Assembly: GCA_045106735.1 (NCBI GenBank)
Contig: JBGCEZ010000058.1
Span: 1 to 64,000 of the forward strand
Origin: JBGCEZ01 sp045106735
GTDB lineage: Bacteria; Planctomycetota; Phycisphaerae; Phycisphaerales; SM1A02
Direction of reading: 5' to 3'
Length of the DNA: 64,000 nt
The stretch's first letter is position 1. Every line of letters begins with the position of its first letter. Positions 25,375 to 38,840 of the stretch are shown piece after piece. The notes beneath the pieces are model-generated. The model worked only from the letters and a program-made list of their open reading frames with translations. It did not search any database and had not been told where the DNA came from. The position numbers were made by a program, and so were the translations under genes.

Positions 25375-27878
25375 AGGTCGAACGGATCAACCGCCTCCAT
25401 CGGGGCAAAGGCCACACGAATCGTCTTGCGCCCCGCCCGCTCGAAGGTGATTTCGGCCGTCTCCTGCGCGTTGCGGCCCCGAACAACCTCGACCCGCCCG
25501 AGGCCGAATTTCTCGTGCCGCACGATCGCCCCCGGCGCCAGCCGGCCGTCGGCTGGCACCGCAGCCCCAACTTGGGCGTGGTCCCAACCCGGGAAGTCGT
25601 CGATCGGCGCGGCCCCCGCTCCGCCGCCTCGGAGGAACGGATCATCGTGGCGGATGACGCCGCCGCCGCCCGGCGGGAGATCTTCCATCGCCACGTGCGC
25701 GGCCGGCAATTCGGCCAGGAACCGGCTGCGGATGGTGCGCTCGCGGAATCCGCGTTGGGCGCGGCTGCGGGCGTGGGTCACCAGCAAGTGCCGGCGGGCC
25801 CGGGTCATGCCGACGAAGCACAGTCGCCGTTCTTCTTCCAGATCGTCGTCTTCGCCGGATTCGACCGCCCGGGCGTGCGGCATCAGTCCCTCTTCCAGAC
25901 CCACGAGGGCGACCGCGTCGAATTCCAAGCCCTTGGCTGCGTGCACCGTCATGAGGGTGATTGCCCCCCGTTCGGGATCGATGGCGTCGGAGTCGGCGAC
26001 CAGGGCGATCTGTTCGAGGAAGACGGCCAAGAGGTCGCCAACCGGCCGCGGAACGTCATCCGGCCGGACATCGGTCTGAAAGTCGCCCGATGTCACATCG
26101 TGGTCCGCCTGGGCATCGTCACCGGCGGATCGCGGCGGCTCGGCCGTGGCCAGCAGTGCATCCAGGGCATCCATGGGTTCGGGCGGCGCCGGCGGCGCCT
26201 CGGGCACCACGCTCGGCGCCGGGATCGCCCGCCCCTGTTCGTCGACCGGCCCTGGATCGGCGTCCATCGGCGGGAGAAATTCGGCCGCCGCGTTCACAAG
26301 TTCGCCGAGGTTCTCCAGGCGATCGATGTCCTCTTCGCCGGCCGACGCCCGCAACGCATCCTCGAGCCCGCTCTCTCGGACGATCATTTCGACGAGATCG
26401 GCCAGCTCGTGCCCACCGGGCAACACCGCCAGCCGAGCCGCGGCCCGCCATCGTTCAATCATCTCGGCGAACGCCCGAATGCTCTTGATCGCCCGCGCAC
26501 CGAGTCCGGGCACGGCGGCCGGTTCGTTGATCGCGTCGCCGAAGCGAAGGCCCATCGCCGATGCGTGGGCTGCGACCCGATCAAGGCTCGTCTTGCCGAT
26601 CCCCCGGGCCGGCTGATTGATGATTCGCCGCATCGCGACCTCATCGCCCGGATTGATCGTGAACCGCAAGTAGGCCAGCGCGTCGCGGATCTCCTTGCGG
26701 TCGTAGAACGCGGTGCCGCGCGCGATGACGTACGGCAGACGCGCCGCCCGCATCGCGTCTTCGACCACACGCGACAGAGCGTTCGTGCGGTACATGACGG
26801 CCATCGACCGGAACGGTATGTCGTGTTCATCGTGCAGGTGGCGAAAGTGGCCGACGACCCGCTCACTCTCGGCGTGCTCATCGGGAAGCTCGACCACCTG
26901 CGGGCGTTCCCCGTCGCCAAGCTCAGTGAACAACCGCTTGTCCTTGCGGGCGGTGTTGTTTCGGATCAACGCATCCGACGCGGCCACGATGTGACCGGTG
27001 GACCGGAAGTTCCGCCCAAGGGGGATCACCGTGGCGTCGGCGTACGTCGCCTCGAACTCGAGGATGTTGCGAATGTCAGCCCCGCGCCACGCGTAAATGG
27101 ACTGGTCGGGGTCGCCCACCACCATGATGTTGCGAGACCGCGCGGCGAGCTGGCGAGCGATCGTCAGCTGGGCCAGGTTGGTGTCCTGGTACTCGTCGAT
27201 CATCAGGTACCGGTAGCGATCCTGAAGTTCGGTCCGCACGCCCGCATTCGATTGGAGCATGAGGGCAACGCGCATGAGCAGGTCGTCGAAATCGACCGCC
27301 CCGCTGGCCCGCATGATCGTCTCGTATCCCTTGTAGGCGCGCGCGATCGAACGGGAGTAGAAGTCGTGCGCATCGTCGCGTTCAAAGGTGGCGGCAGTCT
27401 GAAGCTTGTTCTTGGCGTTGCTGATCCAGCTCGCGACCGAAGCCGGCGTGAAGTTCCGCTCGGCCAATTGGGCGTCGGAGATCGCCCGCTTGATCGCTGC
27501 CTTCTGGTCGGACGTGTCGTAGATCGTGAACCGCGGGTCGACTCCGGCTTCCTCCGAATACCGGCGGAGCAGCCGTGCACAGAGGGCGTGGAAGGTCGAG
27601 ACGGTCAGTCCGCGCGGGGCCAGATCGGCCCCCACACGCTGCTGGATGCGTTCTCGCATCTCGCCTGCCGCCTTGTTGGTGAAGGTGACCGCGAGGATCT
27701 GCCAGGGCGGGATTCCCTGTTGGAGCATCCAGGCGATTCGTCGAGTGACGACGGTCGTTTTGCCCGAGCCTGGACCGGCCAACACCAACACCGGACCGTC
27801 CACGTGGACGACAGCGTCGCGCTGGGCATCGGTCAGTCCCTCGAGCATCCGTGCGGGGTCCGGCAGCATCCGAGGCAT
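25371..27878 (-). CDS. pcrA: UvrD/PcrA-type superfamily 1 DNA helicase
   Basis: From the ATG at 27878 the protein has 835 residues. Helicase motifs are visible in order: Q-motif LTDAQRDAVVHVDGPVLVLA, Walker A GPGSGKTT (about 35-42), VTFTNKAAGEMRERI, Walker B LMIDEYQDTN, VVGDPDQSIYAWRGA, LGRNFRST, and TVHAAKGLEFDAVALVGLEEG with CFVGMTRARRHL. The C-terminus (KFGLGRVEVV ... KTIRVAFAPMEAV) is the Tudor-like RNA polymerase-binding domain of PcrA/UvrD. It unwinds DNA 3'-5' in repair and replication restart. An acidic, proline-rich insertion of about 60 residues lies in the 2B-C-terminal region. A GGGGAGCGGAG ribosome site precedes the start. QueG follows by GTGA overlap. Confidence 0.93.
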   Translation of the reverse strand: MPRMLPDPARMLEGLTDAQRDAVVHVDGPVLVLAGPGSGKTTVVTRRIAWMLQQGIPPWQILAVTFTNKAAGEMRERIQQRVGADLAPRGLTVSTFHALCARLLRRYSEEAGVDPRFTIYDTSDQKAAIKRAISDAQLAERNFTPASVASWISNAKNKLQTAATFERDDAHDFYSRSIARAYKGYETIMRASGAVDFDDLLMRVALMLQSNAGVRTELQDRYRYLMIDEYQDTNLAQLTIARQLAARSRNIMVVGDPDQSIYAWRGADIRNILEFEATYADATVIPLGRNFRSTGHIVAASDALIRNNTARKDKRLFTELGDGERPQVVELPDEHAESERVVGHFRHLHDEHDIPFRSMAVMYRTNALSRVVEDAMRAARLPYVIARGTAFYDRKEIRDALAYLRFTINPGDEVAMRRIINQPARGIGKTSLDRVAAHASAMGLRFGDAINEPAAVPGLGARAIKSIRAFAEMIERWRAAARLAVLPGGHELADLVEMIVRESGLEDALRASAGEEDIDRLENLGELVNAAAEFLPPMDADPGPVDEQGRAIPAPSVVPEAPPAPPEPMDALDALLATAEPPRSAGDDAQADHDVTSGDFQTDVRPDDVPRPVGDLLAVFLEQIALVADSDAIDPERGAITLMTVHAAKGLEFDAVALVGLEEGLMPHARAVESGEDDDLEEERRLCFVGMTRARRHLLVTHARSRAQRGFRERTIRSRFLAELPAAHVAMEDLPPGGGGVIRHDDPFLRGGGAGAAPIDDFPGWDHAQVGAAVPADGRLAPGAIVRHEKFGLGRVEVVRGRNAQETAEITFERAGRKTIRVAFAPMEAVDPFDL

Positions 27879-28154
27879 GCTACTCCGCTCCCCGCGGTGG
27901 ACATCCCCATCCGGCGAATGATCTGATCCGAGGATGAACGGCCTTCCCCAAACCGCCTCCGACCGCTCGAGAGCGCCGAACCGCAACTGGATCCCGCCGA
28001 CATCCCGATGCCAGCGATCACCACGCAAGCTTGTCCACAGCGGCAATTGCGCGGGTGAATTCCGAAGGCTGATCACAAACTCTGGTCCCACATGTCTTTA
28101 CAGCCGGTCTCGTCGGATGCGTCGTATTCCATCAGCAGAGTCGGACCTGTCCGG

Positions 28155-28182
28155 TTGGCGCCCCAACATGTTGGGGTATCCT
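28155..28182 (+). promoter_or_regulatory. promoter with a perfect palindrome filling the spacer
   Basis: TTGGCG (28155-28160) and TATCCT (28177-28182) are separated by exactly 16 bp, and those 16 bp are the perfect palindrome CCCCAACATGTTGGGG (28161-28176). An operator in the spacer would let a dimeric regulator block RNA polymerase directly. An ATG follows 6 nt after the -10. The same -10 and spacer length occur before the MFS gene at 63.3 kb. Confidence 0.55.
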
Positions 28183-28188
28183 TGTCGA

Positions 28189-28434
28189 ATGGCCCCATCT
28201 GGTGTGGAATTCGTCATCCCGGGGTCCAATCATGCGTGTCAGGACCCCTCGAACGGACCTGACGCCACCGAGACGTCGGACCGGACGGCCCTCGGCGGAT
28301 TCCATCGCTCGTACGGTGCTCCTTCGGCCGGGTCCGCGGATTCAGGACGGATCCCGAACACGCTCACCGCCCGAACCGGGCTCGCACTCCGCCGGCCGGA
28401 TCTGACCGACGAGACCCGCTCCCCCAATCGCTGA
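28189..28434 (+). CDS. possible leaderless small protein, 81 residues
   Basis: An ATG starting 6 nt after a well-formed -10 opens an 81-codon frame ending at 28434. The product is hydrophilic, starts MAPSGVEFVIPGSNHAC, has two cysteines, and shows no recognisable domain or membrane segment. Third-codon GC is high but no higher than expected by chance here, so coding is uncertain. It may instead be the leader of dcd-nrdJ. Confidence 0.3.
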   Translation: MAPSGVEFVIPGSNHACQDPSNGPDATETSDRTALGGFHRSYGAPSAGSADSGRIPNTLTARTGLALRRPDLTDETRSPNR

Positions 28435-28454
28435 GCCGCGCCCCGCGCTCAGAT

Positions 28455-28538
28455 CGCTGACCCGCGAGACCCACCGCCCGAACGCCGACCCACGAGACCC
28501 GCCGCCTGGGCGCTGACCCGCACGACCTGTCCGACGAT
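28455..28538. repeat. 28-nt tandem repeat, three units
   Basis: Three degenerate units of 28 nt (cgctgacccgcgagaccc-like) immediately precede the dcd leader. They are non-coding as far as I can tell. Confidence 0.6.
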
Positions 28539-28676
28539 TCGCCCGAACCGCGGCCAGTCCACACCGCGATCAAAGCCCGAACCACGAACACGTCCCGACG
28601 CCTCCCCCGACCGCCGCCCTCTGCCGCCTCCCGCCCCACCGCTCCCGGCTCCCCACCGACTCCCTGGACCCCGACC

Positions 28677-29255
28677 ATGACCGTCCTCTGCGATACCCAG
28701 ATCCGCGAACTGATCGGCATCGAGCCGTTCGCCGAAGCGGCGAAGCGGAGCGGACAGGTCTCGTACGGCGTCTCGAGCTACGGCTACGACGTCCGCGTCG
28801 GCTCGCTCTTCAAGATCTTCACCAACGTCGATCCGCGCGGCGGCGGCGGACAAGCCATCGTCGACCCCAAGCAGTTCACGGGCGACATGTTTGTCACCGT
28901 GGACACGCAAGAGACCGGTCGCGATCACATCGTCATCCCGCCCAACTCGTTCGCCCTGGCCGAAACGGTCGAGGTGATTGACGTCCCGCGTGATGTTCTC
29001 GTGCTGTGCGTTGGCAAGAGCACCTACGCCCGCTGCGGGATCATCGTCAACGTCACCCCGCTCGAACCCGAGTGGCGCGGTCGCGTCACGATCGAGATTT
29101 CGAACACCACGCCATTGCCAGCCAAGATCTACGCCAACGAGGGCATCGCCCAGATGGTGTTCCTCCGGGCCGATCGATCGTGTTCCGTCAGCTACGCCGA
29201 CAAGGCGGGCAAGTACCAAGACCAACCGGGCCTGACGCTCCCCCGCGTCGACTGA
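28677..29255 (+). CDS. dcd: dCTP deaminase
   Basis: A 192-residue trimeric dCTP deaminase of the dUTPase superfamily. The block CVGKSTYARCGIIVNVTPLEPEWRG contains the Ser/Arg phosphate-binding residues and the catalytic glutamate in LEPEW. VSSYGYDVRVG and the C-terminal YADKAGKYQDQPG are the substrate-lid regions. It converts dCTP to dUTP on the route to dTMP. It lies 219 nt upstream of nrdJ on the same strand, so both steps of deoxynucleotide supply are adjacent. A bifunctional dCTP deaminase/dUTPase is possible but cannot be told from motifs alone. No strong ribosome site is visible. Confidence 0.94.
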   Translation: MTVLCDTQIRELIGIEPFAEAAKRSGQVSYGVSSYGYDVRVGSLFKIFTNVDPRGGGGQAIVDPKQFTGDMFVTVDTQETGRDHIVIPPNSFALAETVEVIDVPRDVLVLCVGKSTYARCGIIVNVTPLEPEWRGRVTIEISNTTPLPAKIYANEGIAQMVFLRADRSCSVSYADKAGKYQDQPGLTLPRVD

Positions 29256-29474
29256 TTCGACCGACTTCCGGCCGACAGCCGCCGGGCCCCGAGGGGTCCA
29301 CGGCATTCGGCCAACGGAATGACGCCCTCCGCGCCGTTCCACCCCGTTCGCCGGTGTCCACGGACGCCTCTCCTTCATGCGTTTCGCGTTCGTGCGACTC
29401 GCGCCATCTGACTTCGCCAGCCATCGGGACGGACCGCCGCCCCGCGCGTCGAGGGAACCGACGCGGAGGATTCC

Positions 29475-33278
<3,804 letters not shown>

Positions 33279-33480
33279 GGCACCACGTCCACGCTCCGGT
33301 TTGCATGGATCTTCCTTGAGCTTTGCTTGGAGACTTCCGTTTGGCCCTGAATCGCCGGGCCCCGCACCGAACCGCTCCGGTGCACGCGTCGAGTGGCATG
33401 GATGGAGCTTCGCGTTCCGGCGCCAGCATGGATTTGCTTGCCGGGCCCGTTCGGTCATGGATCGATCGTCGGGCTTCCAC

Positions 33481-33517
33481 GAAAAAGGTTCACCGGCGGC
33501 TTGGCCACCGATGAACC
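33481..33517 (-). terminator. intrinsic terminator for leftward transcripts
   Basis: On the minus strand, stem TGAACC ... GGTTCA (33487-33517), with an inner CGG/CCG extension, is followed at once by TTTTTC (33486-33481). It lies about 200 nt downstream of the chemoreceptor stop. Confidence 0.6.
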
Positions 33518-33632
33518 TGACAGTTGGACAACGTCTCCCGCGGCCTACACCAGACGCGTGTACCCCGTCGAACAGATGATCCCGAGCGTTCAATGGACGA
33601 CTCGCCCGGCCCATCCCGTTCGTGCGGACCAT

Positions 33633-33673
33633 TCCCCCGGAAGCGATCGCTCCGATCGCATCCGGGGGATTTT
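33633..33673 (+). terminator. strong intrinsic terminator for rightward transcripts
   Basis: A two-part hairpin: outer 9-bp stem TCCCCCGGA/TCCGGGGGA, one A-A mismatch, inner 7-bp stem GCGATCG/CGATCGC, loop CTC, then TTTT. It lies 355 nt after nrdJ. Because the leftward terminator lies further left, nrdJ and chemoreceptor transcripts would overlap at their 3' ends. Confidence 0.75.
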
Positions 33674-33719
33674 CGTTGGCCGCCGGGGTTGTGGCGGACG
33701 AGCGTCCGCCGCCTTTCCG

Positions 33720-35744
33720 TCAGAGCTGGAACTGTTCGACCGTCTTGCGCAGGTGCCCGGCCCGGTCGGCCAGCTCCGTGGCCAGGTTCATCGACACTTC
33801 GGATCGCTCGGTGGACACCTTGACCACTTCCGAGATCTCCTGCACGCCGCCACGAATCTCCTGAGACGCTTCGGTCTGGAAGTCCGTCGAGCCCTGGATC
33901 GAGAGGACTTCCTCTCGCACCTGGCCGGCGATGTCCACGATGCCCTTGAGGCGTTCGTCGGACTGTTCGGCCAACGACAGACCGCGTTCGACGGTCGACG
34001 TGCCAGACTGAATCCGCTCGACCACTTCGTTGGTCTCGGTCTGAATCGCCGAGATCGTGCCGCGAATCTCCTCGGTGGCCTGCTGCGTCCGTTCGGCGAG
34101 ATCGCGGACCTCGGAGGCGACCACAGCGAATCCGCGACCGTGCTCACCGGCCCGGGCGGCCTCAATGGTCGCGTTCAGGGCGAGCAGATTCGTCTGGTCG
34201 GCGATGTCATTGATCACCGAGACGACGTTGCTGATCTGGGCACTGCGTTCACCCAGTTCGGCCACCCGCTTGGCACCATCCTGCACCGAACGGCTGATGT
34301 CCTGCATCTGGGCGATCACTTCGCCGTTGATGTCGCCGCCGGTCCGGGCGCTCTCGGCCGACGATTCCGCGGTTTCGGCCGCGGTCATCGACGTTCCGAC
34401 CACCGATTGAACCGACTCGTCCATGCGGTCGGCGGATGCGGCAATGCGTTCGACGCACGCGCCCTGGGCCGCGACACCGGAGAGCACGTCCTCGGTGGAC
34501 TCGCGGATGCGTTCCGACGCGTCGGCGACCTTGGCCGACGCCTGCTCGACGTCGCCGATCACCGAACGCAGGGAATCCTGCATGCGATTGATGCTGCCGA
34601 CGAGTTCGCCGATCTCGTCCTCGGCTTCGGCGACGATCGGCTCACCCGAAAGATTGCCATTGGCGATGCTCGCCGCTCGGGCACCAACTTCGCGAACCGA
34701 CGACACGATGCCGCGGGTGATGAACGTGCCGACGAAGACGCCGATTGCGGCCGACAGAAGGGCCGCGGCGACCGCGATCCACGGCAGCGACGTGATTGCC
34801 GCTTGCAGTTCGGCTTCCGCTTCGTTGCCGTTGTTGCCGTGCTGGGCGATCAGCCCTTCAACCACTGAGTCAGCGAGGGCGATCGCTTCGTTCGACAGCG
34901 GGGCCACCGAATTCAGGCAGATGTCCTCGGACACGCACCAGTCCGGCTGCGATCGCATTTCGATCGTCCGGCTCGCCTTGTCCAGAAAGCGAGCCCGCTT
35001 GGCCAGGTACGCCTCGAAATCCACCGCCTGCTCTTCGGTCAGGATGTCAGCGTCGGCGACCAGGCGATCAACGGACTCGCCGCAGGTCATCAGGATCTCG
35101 TCGATTCGGACCAGCAGCTTCTCATCGCCGGTGATCAAGAACTCCGACACGGTGCTCGACGCTTGGAGCAAGTGCGTTTTGGCCATCGCGATGCGCTTCA
35201 CGAGCAGCTTGCGTTCCGGCGTGGCCGGAAGATCGTCTTCCGCGTCGAGAATGTCCTCGAGATGGTGGACGATCTCGGTCGTCAGTGGCATCGCTTCGTC
35301 AAAGTAGAGCTTCTTGGCCGGGTGATCGTCGGCGGTATGACTCACCTCAGCGATGCGATCCTGGGCGACGCGGAAGTCGGCCAGGACGGCTTCCATCTGC
35401 TTGATGGTGTCGACCTGTTCCTGCGGCCAGTCGTCACTGATGCGCCGCAACTCCTCCATCGAAGCATCGATCTTGGTCCACGCCTTCAGGCGTTCCTCGC
35501 CCAGAACCGGCAGACCGAGAATCATGTACCCGCGGTGCATTGACAACGCGTGGTGGATCTCGCCGCGAAGGTTGGAGACCGCCAACCGGGCCGGCGTGAC
35601 GTCGTCGAGGACGAAGTGGGCGCGGGCATCGACCGTGCGGGCCCGCTGAATGACCACCAAGCCCGAAACCACGGCGACGAACACCAGGGCTCCGAACCCT
35701 CCGAACAACTTTCCGCGCAACGTGCGGAACGAAAACTGACGCAT
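33720..35744 (-). CDS. methyl-accepting chemotaxis protein
   Basis: A 674-residue chemoreceptor with a GGGAGG ribosome site 6 nt before the start. It has a first membrane helix at about 14-33 (FGGFGALVFVAVVSGLVVI), a periplasmic helical sensor of about 280 residues with a cysteine pair in PDWCVSEDICLNS, a second helix near 318-345 (WIAVAAALLSAAIGVFVGTFI), a HAMP domain, and a long cytoplasmic coiled coil. The signalling tip LLALNATIEAARAGEHGRGFAVVASEVRDLAERT is fully conserved (quoted in part: ATIEAARAGEHGRGF). It would control CheA, but no che gene lies in the window, so this is an orphan receptor. The sensor is of the four-helix-bundle type; the ligand is unknown. Confidence 0.93.
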   Translation of the reverse strand: MRQFSFRTLRGKLFGGFGALVFVAVVSGLVVIQRARTVDARAHFVLDDVTPARLAVSNLRGEIHHALSMHRGYMILGLPVLGEERLKAWTKIDASMEELRRISDDWPQEQVDTIKQMEAVLADFRVAQDRIAEVSHTADDHPAKKLYFDEAMPLTTEIVHHLEDILDAEDDLPATPERKLLVKRIAMAKTHLLQASSTVSEFLITGDEKLLVRIDEILMTCGESVDRLVADADILTEEQAVDFEAYLAKRARFLDKASRTIEMRSQPDWCVSEDICLNSVAPLSNEAIALADSVVEGLIAQHGNNGNEAEAELQAAITSLPWIAVAAALLSAAIGVFVGTFITRGIVSSVREVGARAASIANGNLSGEPIVAEAEDEIGELVGSINRMQDSLRSVIGDVEQASAKVADASERIRESTEDVLSGVAAQGACVERIAASADRMDESVQSVVGTSMTAAETAESSAESARTGGDINGEVIAQMQDISRSVQDGAKRVAELGERSAQISNVVSVINDIADQTNLLALNATIEAARAGEHGRGFAVVASEVRDLAERTQQATEEIRGTISAIQTETNEVVERIQSGTSTVERGLSLAEQSDERLKGIVDIAGQVREEVLSIQGSTDFQTEASQEIRGGVQEISEVVKVSTERSEVSMNLATELADRAGHLRKTVEQFQL

Positions 35745-35997
35745 GGAAAACCTCCCGGCAAGACCTAGGGGCTCCGATCGTCAACTCGCGTGATTGTCAT
35801 CAAGGCTTGGTTTCTGAATGGCAGCCATCGGCGAGCGGGTATGACGGCTGGGGCAACCGCGCGCCCGCCTTCCGCCCGGGTTCACCGCGCTTTCGGACCT
35901 CGGTGCGAGCGACGCGCACAACCCGCGCGGACGACAGCGGCCCGCGCACGGTGATCCGTGGTCGGCCCGGCAACGTGTCCGCCGCCTCAGCCCACCA

Positions 35998-36387
35998 TCA
36001 GTCCCAGCGGAAGACGCCCTTGCGCCATGCGTAGATGTAGGCGATGATCGACGTGGCGATGAAGAACATGATGCGGCCCAGGTAGAGCCCGGCTTCGGGG
36101 CTCATCGGGTCCAGCTTCGTGTACGTCACGGCCCAGGGGTACAGGAAGATGATCTCGACGTCGAAGACCAGGAACGTCATGGCCAGGATGTAGAACCGCA
36201 CGTTGAAGCGCTTTCGGGCGCTGCCGAACGGGTTCATTCCTGACTCGTAGACGCTTTCCTTCTCTTGCCCGCGGACCACCGGTCCCAGAACGTGCGTCGC
36301 CACGAGGTTGATCACGACGAACGTGATCGCCATCAGCACAACCATGCCCACAGGCAGGTAGGACGTCAGATCAACGGCGAGCATCAC
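35998..36387 (-). CDS. nuoA: NADH-quinone oxidoreductase subunit A
   Basis: A 129-residue NuoA with three membrane helices (VGMVVLMAITFVVINLV, FYILAMTFLVFDVEIIFLYP and a C-terminal helix). The hallmark loop YESGMNPFGSAR sits between helices one and two, and FDVEIIFLYPW is present intact. NuoA is part of the membrane arm of complex I. The next gene on the same strand is a chemoreceptor 250 nt away rather than nuoB, so this copy stands alone in the window. It has its own promoter. The start could be the first or second of two adjacent ATGs. Confidence 0.92.
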   Translation of the reverse strand: MMLAVDLTSYLPVGMVVLMAITFVVINLVATHVLGPVVRGQEKESVYESGMNPFGSARKRFNVRFYILAMTFLVFDVEIIFLYPWAVTYTKLDPMSPEAGLYLGRIMFFIATSIIAYIYAWRKGVFRWD

Positions 36388-36446
36388 GGGGGGAAGCCTC
36401 CAGGGCGGGCGGCGGCCGGCAGTTGTTCGGCCACGCGAGTGGGCGA

Positions 36447-36475
36447 AGGGTAGCCCACCCCGGCCACAACCTCAA
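36447..36475 (-). promoter_or_regulatory. promoter upstream of nuoA
   Basis: On the minus strand TTGAGG (36475-36470) and TACCCT (36452-36447) are 17 bp apart. The predicted start lies about 55 nt before nuoA. Confidence 0.5.
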
Positions 36476-36594
36476 CCGGGGGGCTCTCCCAGGTCGATCA
36501 AGATGCCGACTGGGGCGTGACCGAGCCCTCCCGATCCCCGGCGGCCGGCCCGTCCCCGTCTGCGGCCCGGCACTGCCCGGTCGGTCGTCGGCGT

Positions 36595-37278
36595 TCAGCC
36601 GAGGAGGCGACGGCGGACGGTGACCACCCCAAGGGCAGCGAGTCCAACCAAGCCCATGCCGAGGGCCCCAGGGATCGGAACGACGAGCATGTCGGGCGTG
36701 ATCGTGGGCGCCTTGCGGCCGGTCCCGACGGTCTGCGTTCCTTCAAGCTGCTCGCGCGACTTGATGGCCACAAAGAGATCGCTCAACCACGGGTCGGTTT
36801 CAACCTCGGGAATCTCCAAGGTTTCAAGTTCAACGACCGCATCGCGATCAATCGAGCGTGCGTCCGAGGCGAACACCTGGGCGAGGCCGGCGCCGCCCCC
36901 GGCTCCTCCGCCACCGCCACCGGAGAGACCACCGCCCGCTCCCGAAATCGGGACGGTCACGGTCGCAGCGCTGACGCGCGGCCCCGCGACGAGCTCCATC
37001 TGCACCGGACGCCGCTGCACTTCATCCGAGAAGCGAATGATGGCGTCGCTGCCGCTGCCGCCACGCCGCACGAACGGCGGGGTGTACGACCAAGCGATGG
37101 ATTCAGATGGAGCGATGTCGAAGCGAACTGCGGGCTCCGCCTGCGAGCTGGCCGCGTCGGATGCGGCCGAAACCGGACGCTCCACCATTTCGGTCACCAC
37201 TGGGTCGGCTGCGGCTCCCGCAGCCAAGGCGCCGGCAGCCAGCGCCGCCAGGCCTGTCGTTTGAACGCGGATCCTCAC
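36595..37278 (-). CDS. exported protein with a PEP-CTERM-like sorting tail
   Basis: A 227-residue protein starting at a GTG (37278) after an AGAGGACGG ribosome site. It has a signal peptide (TTGLAALAAGALAAGAAADP), a region with a glycine-rich stretch near 115-130 (GGGLSGGGGGGAGGGAG), and a C-terminal tail of PIPGALGMGLVGLAALGVVTV followed by RRRLLG; I quote it in parts. A short Pro motif, one hydrophobic helix and a terminal Arg cluster form the PEP-CTERM sorting layout cleaved by exosortase, here with P-I-P-G in place of P-E-P. The body has no recognised domain. No exosortase gene is in the window, so processing is inferred. Confidence 0.65.
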   Translation of the reverse strand: MRIRVQTTGLAALAAGALAAGAAADPVVTEMVERPVSAASDAASSQAEPAVRFDIAPSESIAWSYTPPFVRRGGSGSDAIIRFSDEVQRRPVQMELVAGPRVSAATVTVPISGAGGGLSGGGGGGAGGGAGLAQVFASDARSIDRDAVVELETLEIPEVETDPWLSDLFVAIKSREQLEGTQTVGTGRKAPTITPDMLVVPIPGALGMGLVGLAALGVVTVRRRLLG

Positions 37279-37880
<602 letters not shown>

Positions 37881-38057
37881 TTCTCGTCGTCCAGCCGGGC
37901 CGAGAACGCCCTCTGACGGCACGGATGGCCTGCAAGGTTCCCGGACCGTGAGTGCCGGCGAGCAGCACCTGGGGGGCCCGGGGCCAGACCCGGCCGCCAG
38001 TCGACGCACGCCGCACCGCCCCCGTTCGACTCGCCCCGCCCCGCCCGGCCCACCGAG

Positions 38058-38840
38058 ATGCACGACGCCTTGTTCTCCGGACCGATGCCGCCCCTCGAGG
38101 GCCAGCTCGTGGTGGAATTTCCATCGCGGGCCGGGGCTGAGACCATCGAGCTGGCCCGCATCATTGGGCCAGCCGGCACGCTGATCGCCCTGGCCGAGGC
38201 CGATGCGATTCTCGCCGAGATCGAACCGGGCCGACTCGATGAAGACGGTGTGGAACGCCGCCCCGAGCACGCGCCCATTGACCATCGGCGGGGAACCCCT
38301 GACGCACCGTCGCTGAGCCGCCCCGAACATGGCGCGGTGGACGTTCTTGTCGTCCACGGCTGGCTTGCCGGCCGCCGCGACCCGTTGCACGAAGTCCGGC
38401 TGCTCACTGACATCCTGCGCCCCGGCGGTCACATCCTGCTGCTCGAGGAGGACCGAAGCGCCTTGCGCCTTCACCCGCCGTGCCCGGCGTTCGAGCGAAG
38501 TTGGCGGGACGCATGGCGCCGGCGTGAGTCCGCCGGCGAAGACCGGACCATCGGCCGCCGCCTCCCGGAGCTGCTCCACCGCTCGGGTTGCCGACTGGTG
38601 GCGTCGCGCGATGTTCCGCTCGGGCGCAGTGCGGGCGAGCCGTCCTTTGACGACCTCATCGACGTGCTGATCGCGCGGATGCTCGGTCCCGATGACCCCA
38701 ACGGGCGACCGGCGCTGATCGAGGCCGACGACGAAGACCGTTCGGCTGCCCCCACCGCGCTCCGGCGCTGGGCCCGCGAGCCCGGCGCGTCGATCTGGCT
38801 GTCCGACGCATGGAGCTTGGGACAGCGCGAGCGACCGTAG
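38058..38840 (+). CDS. degenerate class I methyltransferase-like protein
   Basis: A 260-residue protein with the general plan of a SAM-dependent methyltransferase: LVVEFPSRAGAETIELARIIG where motif I would be, GTLIALAEAD as strand 2, VDVLVVHGWLAG as strand 4, and EVRLLTDILRPGGHILLLEEDRSAL as the conserved post-motif strand 5. The glycine-rich GxGxG loop is replaced by FPSRAGAE, so SAM binding is doubtful. The start is only presumed, as no ribosome site is seen. It lies 178 nt after tRNA-Pro and convergent with a hypothetical gene. An inactive paralogue or a different ligand are both possible. Confidence 0.5.
   Translation: MHDALFSGPMPPLEGQLVVEFPSRAGAETIELARIIGPAGTLIALAEADAILAEIEPGRLDEDGVERRPEHAPIDHRRGTPDAPSLSRPEHGAVDVLVVHGWLAGRRDPLHEVRLLTDILRPGGHILLLEEDRSALRLHPPCPAFERSWRDAWRRRESAGEDRTIGRRLPELLHRSGCRLVASRDVPLGRSAGEPSFDDLIDVLIARMLGPDDPNGRPALIEADDEDRSAAPTALRRWAREPGASIWLSDAWSLGQRERP

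Larger units (their letters stand above)
27879..28676. other. 798-nt divergent space between pcrA and dcd
   Basis: This unusually long gap contains a promoter with a palindrome in its spacer (28155-28182), a possible leaderless small gene (28189-28434) and a three-unit 28-nt repeat (28455-28538). The half next to pcrA shows no structure that I can define. Confidence 0.5.

Noticed and set aside
25515..27926. 803-codon plus-strand frame
   Set aside because: Antisense to the PcrA/UvrD helicase with all its motifs in order.
28189..28676. Cobalamin riboswitch ahead of dcd-nrdJ
   Set aside because: A GCCACCGAG string resembles the B12 box but the other conserved segments and the pseudoknot partner are not found; a B12-using enzyme is also not the expected target.
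33301..33579. 92-codon plus-strand frame after nrdJ
   Set aside because: No ribosome site, no domain, and it runs through the leftward terminator hairpin.
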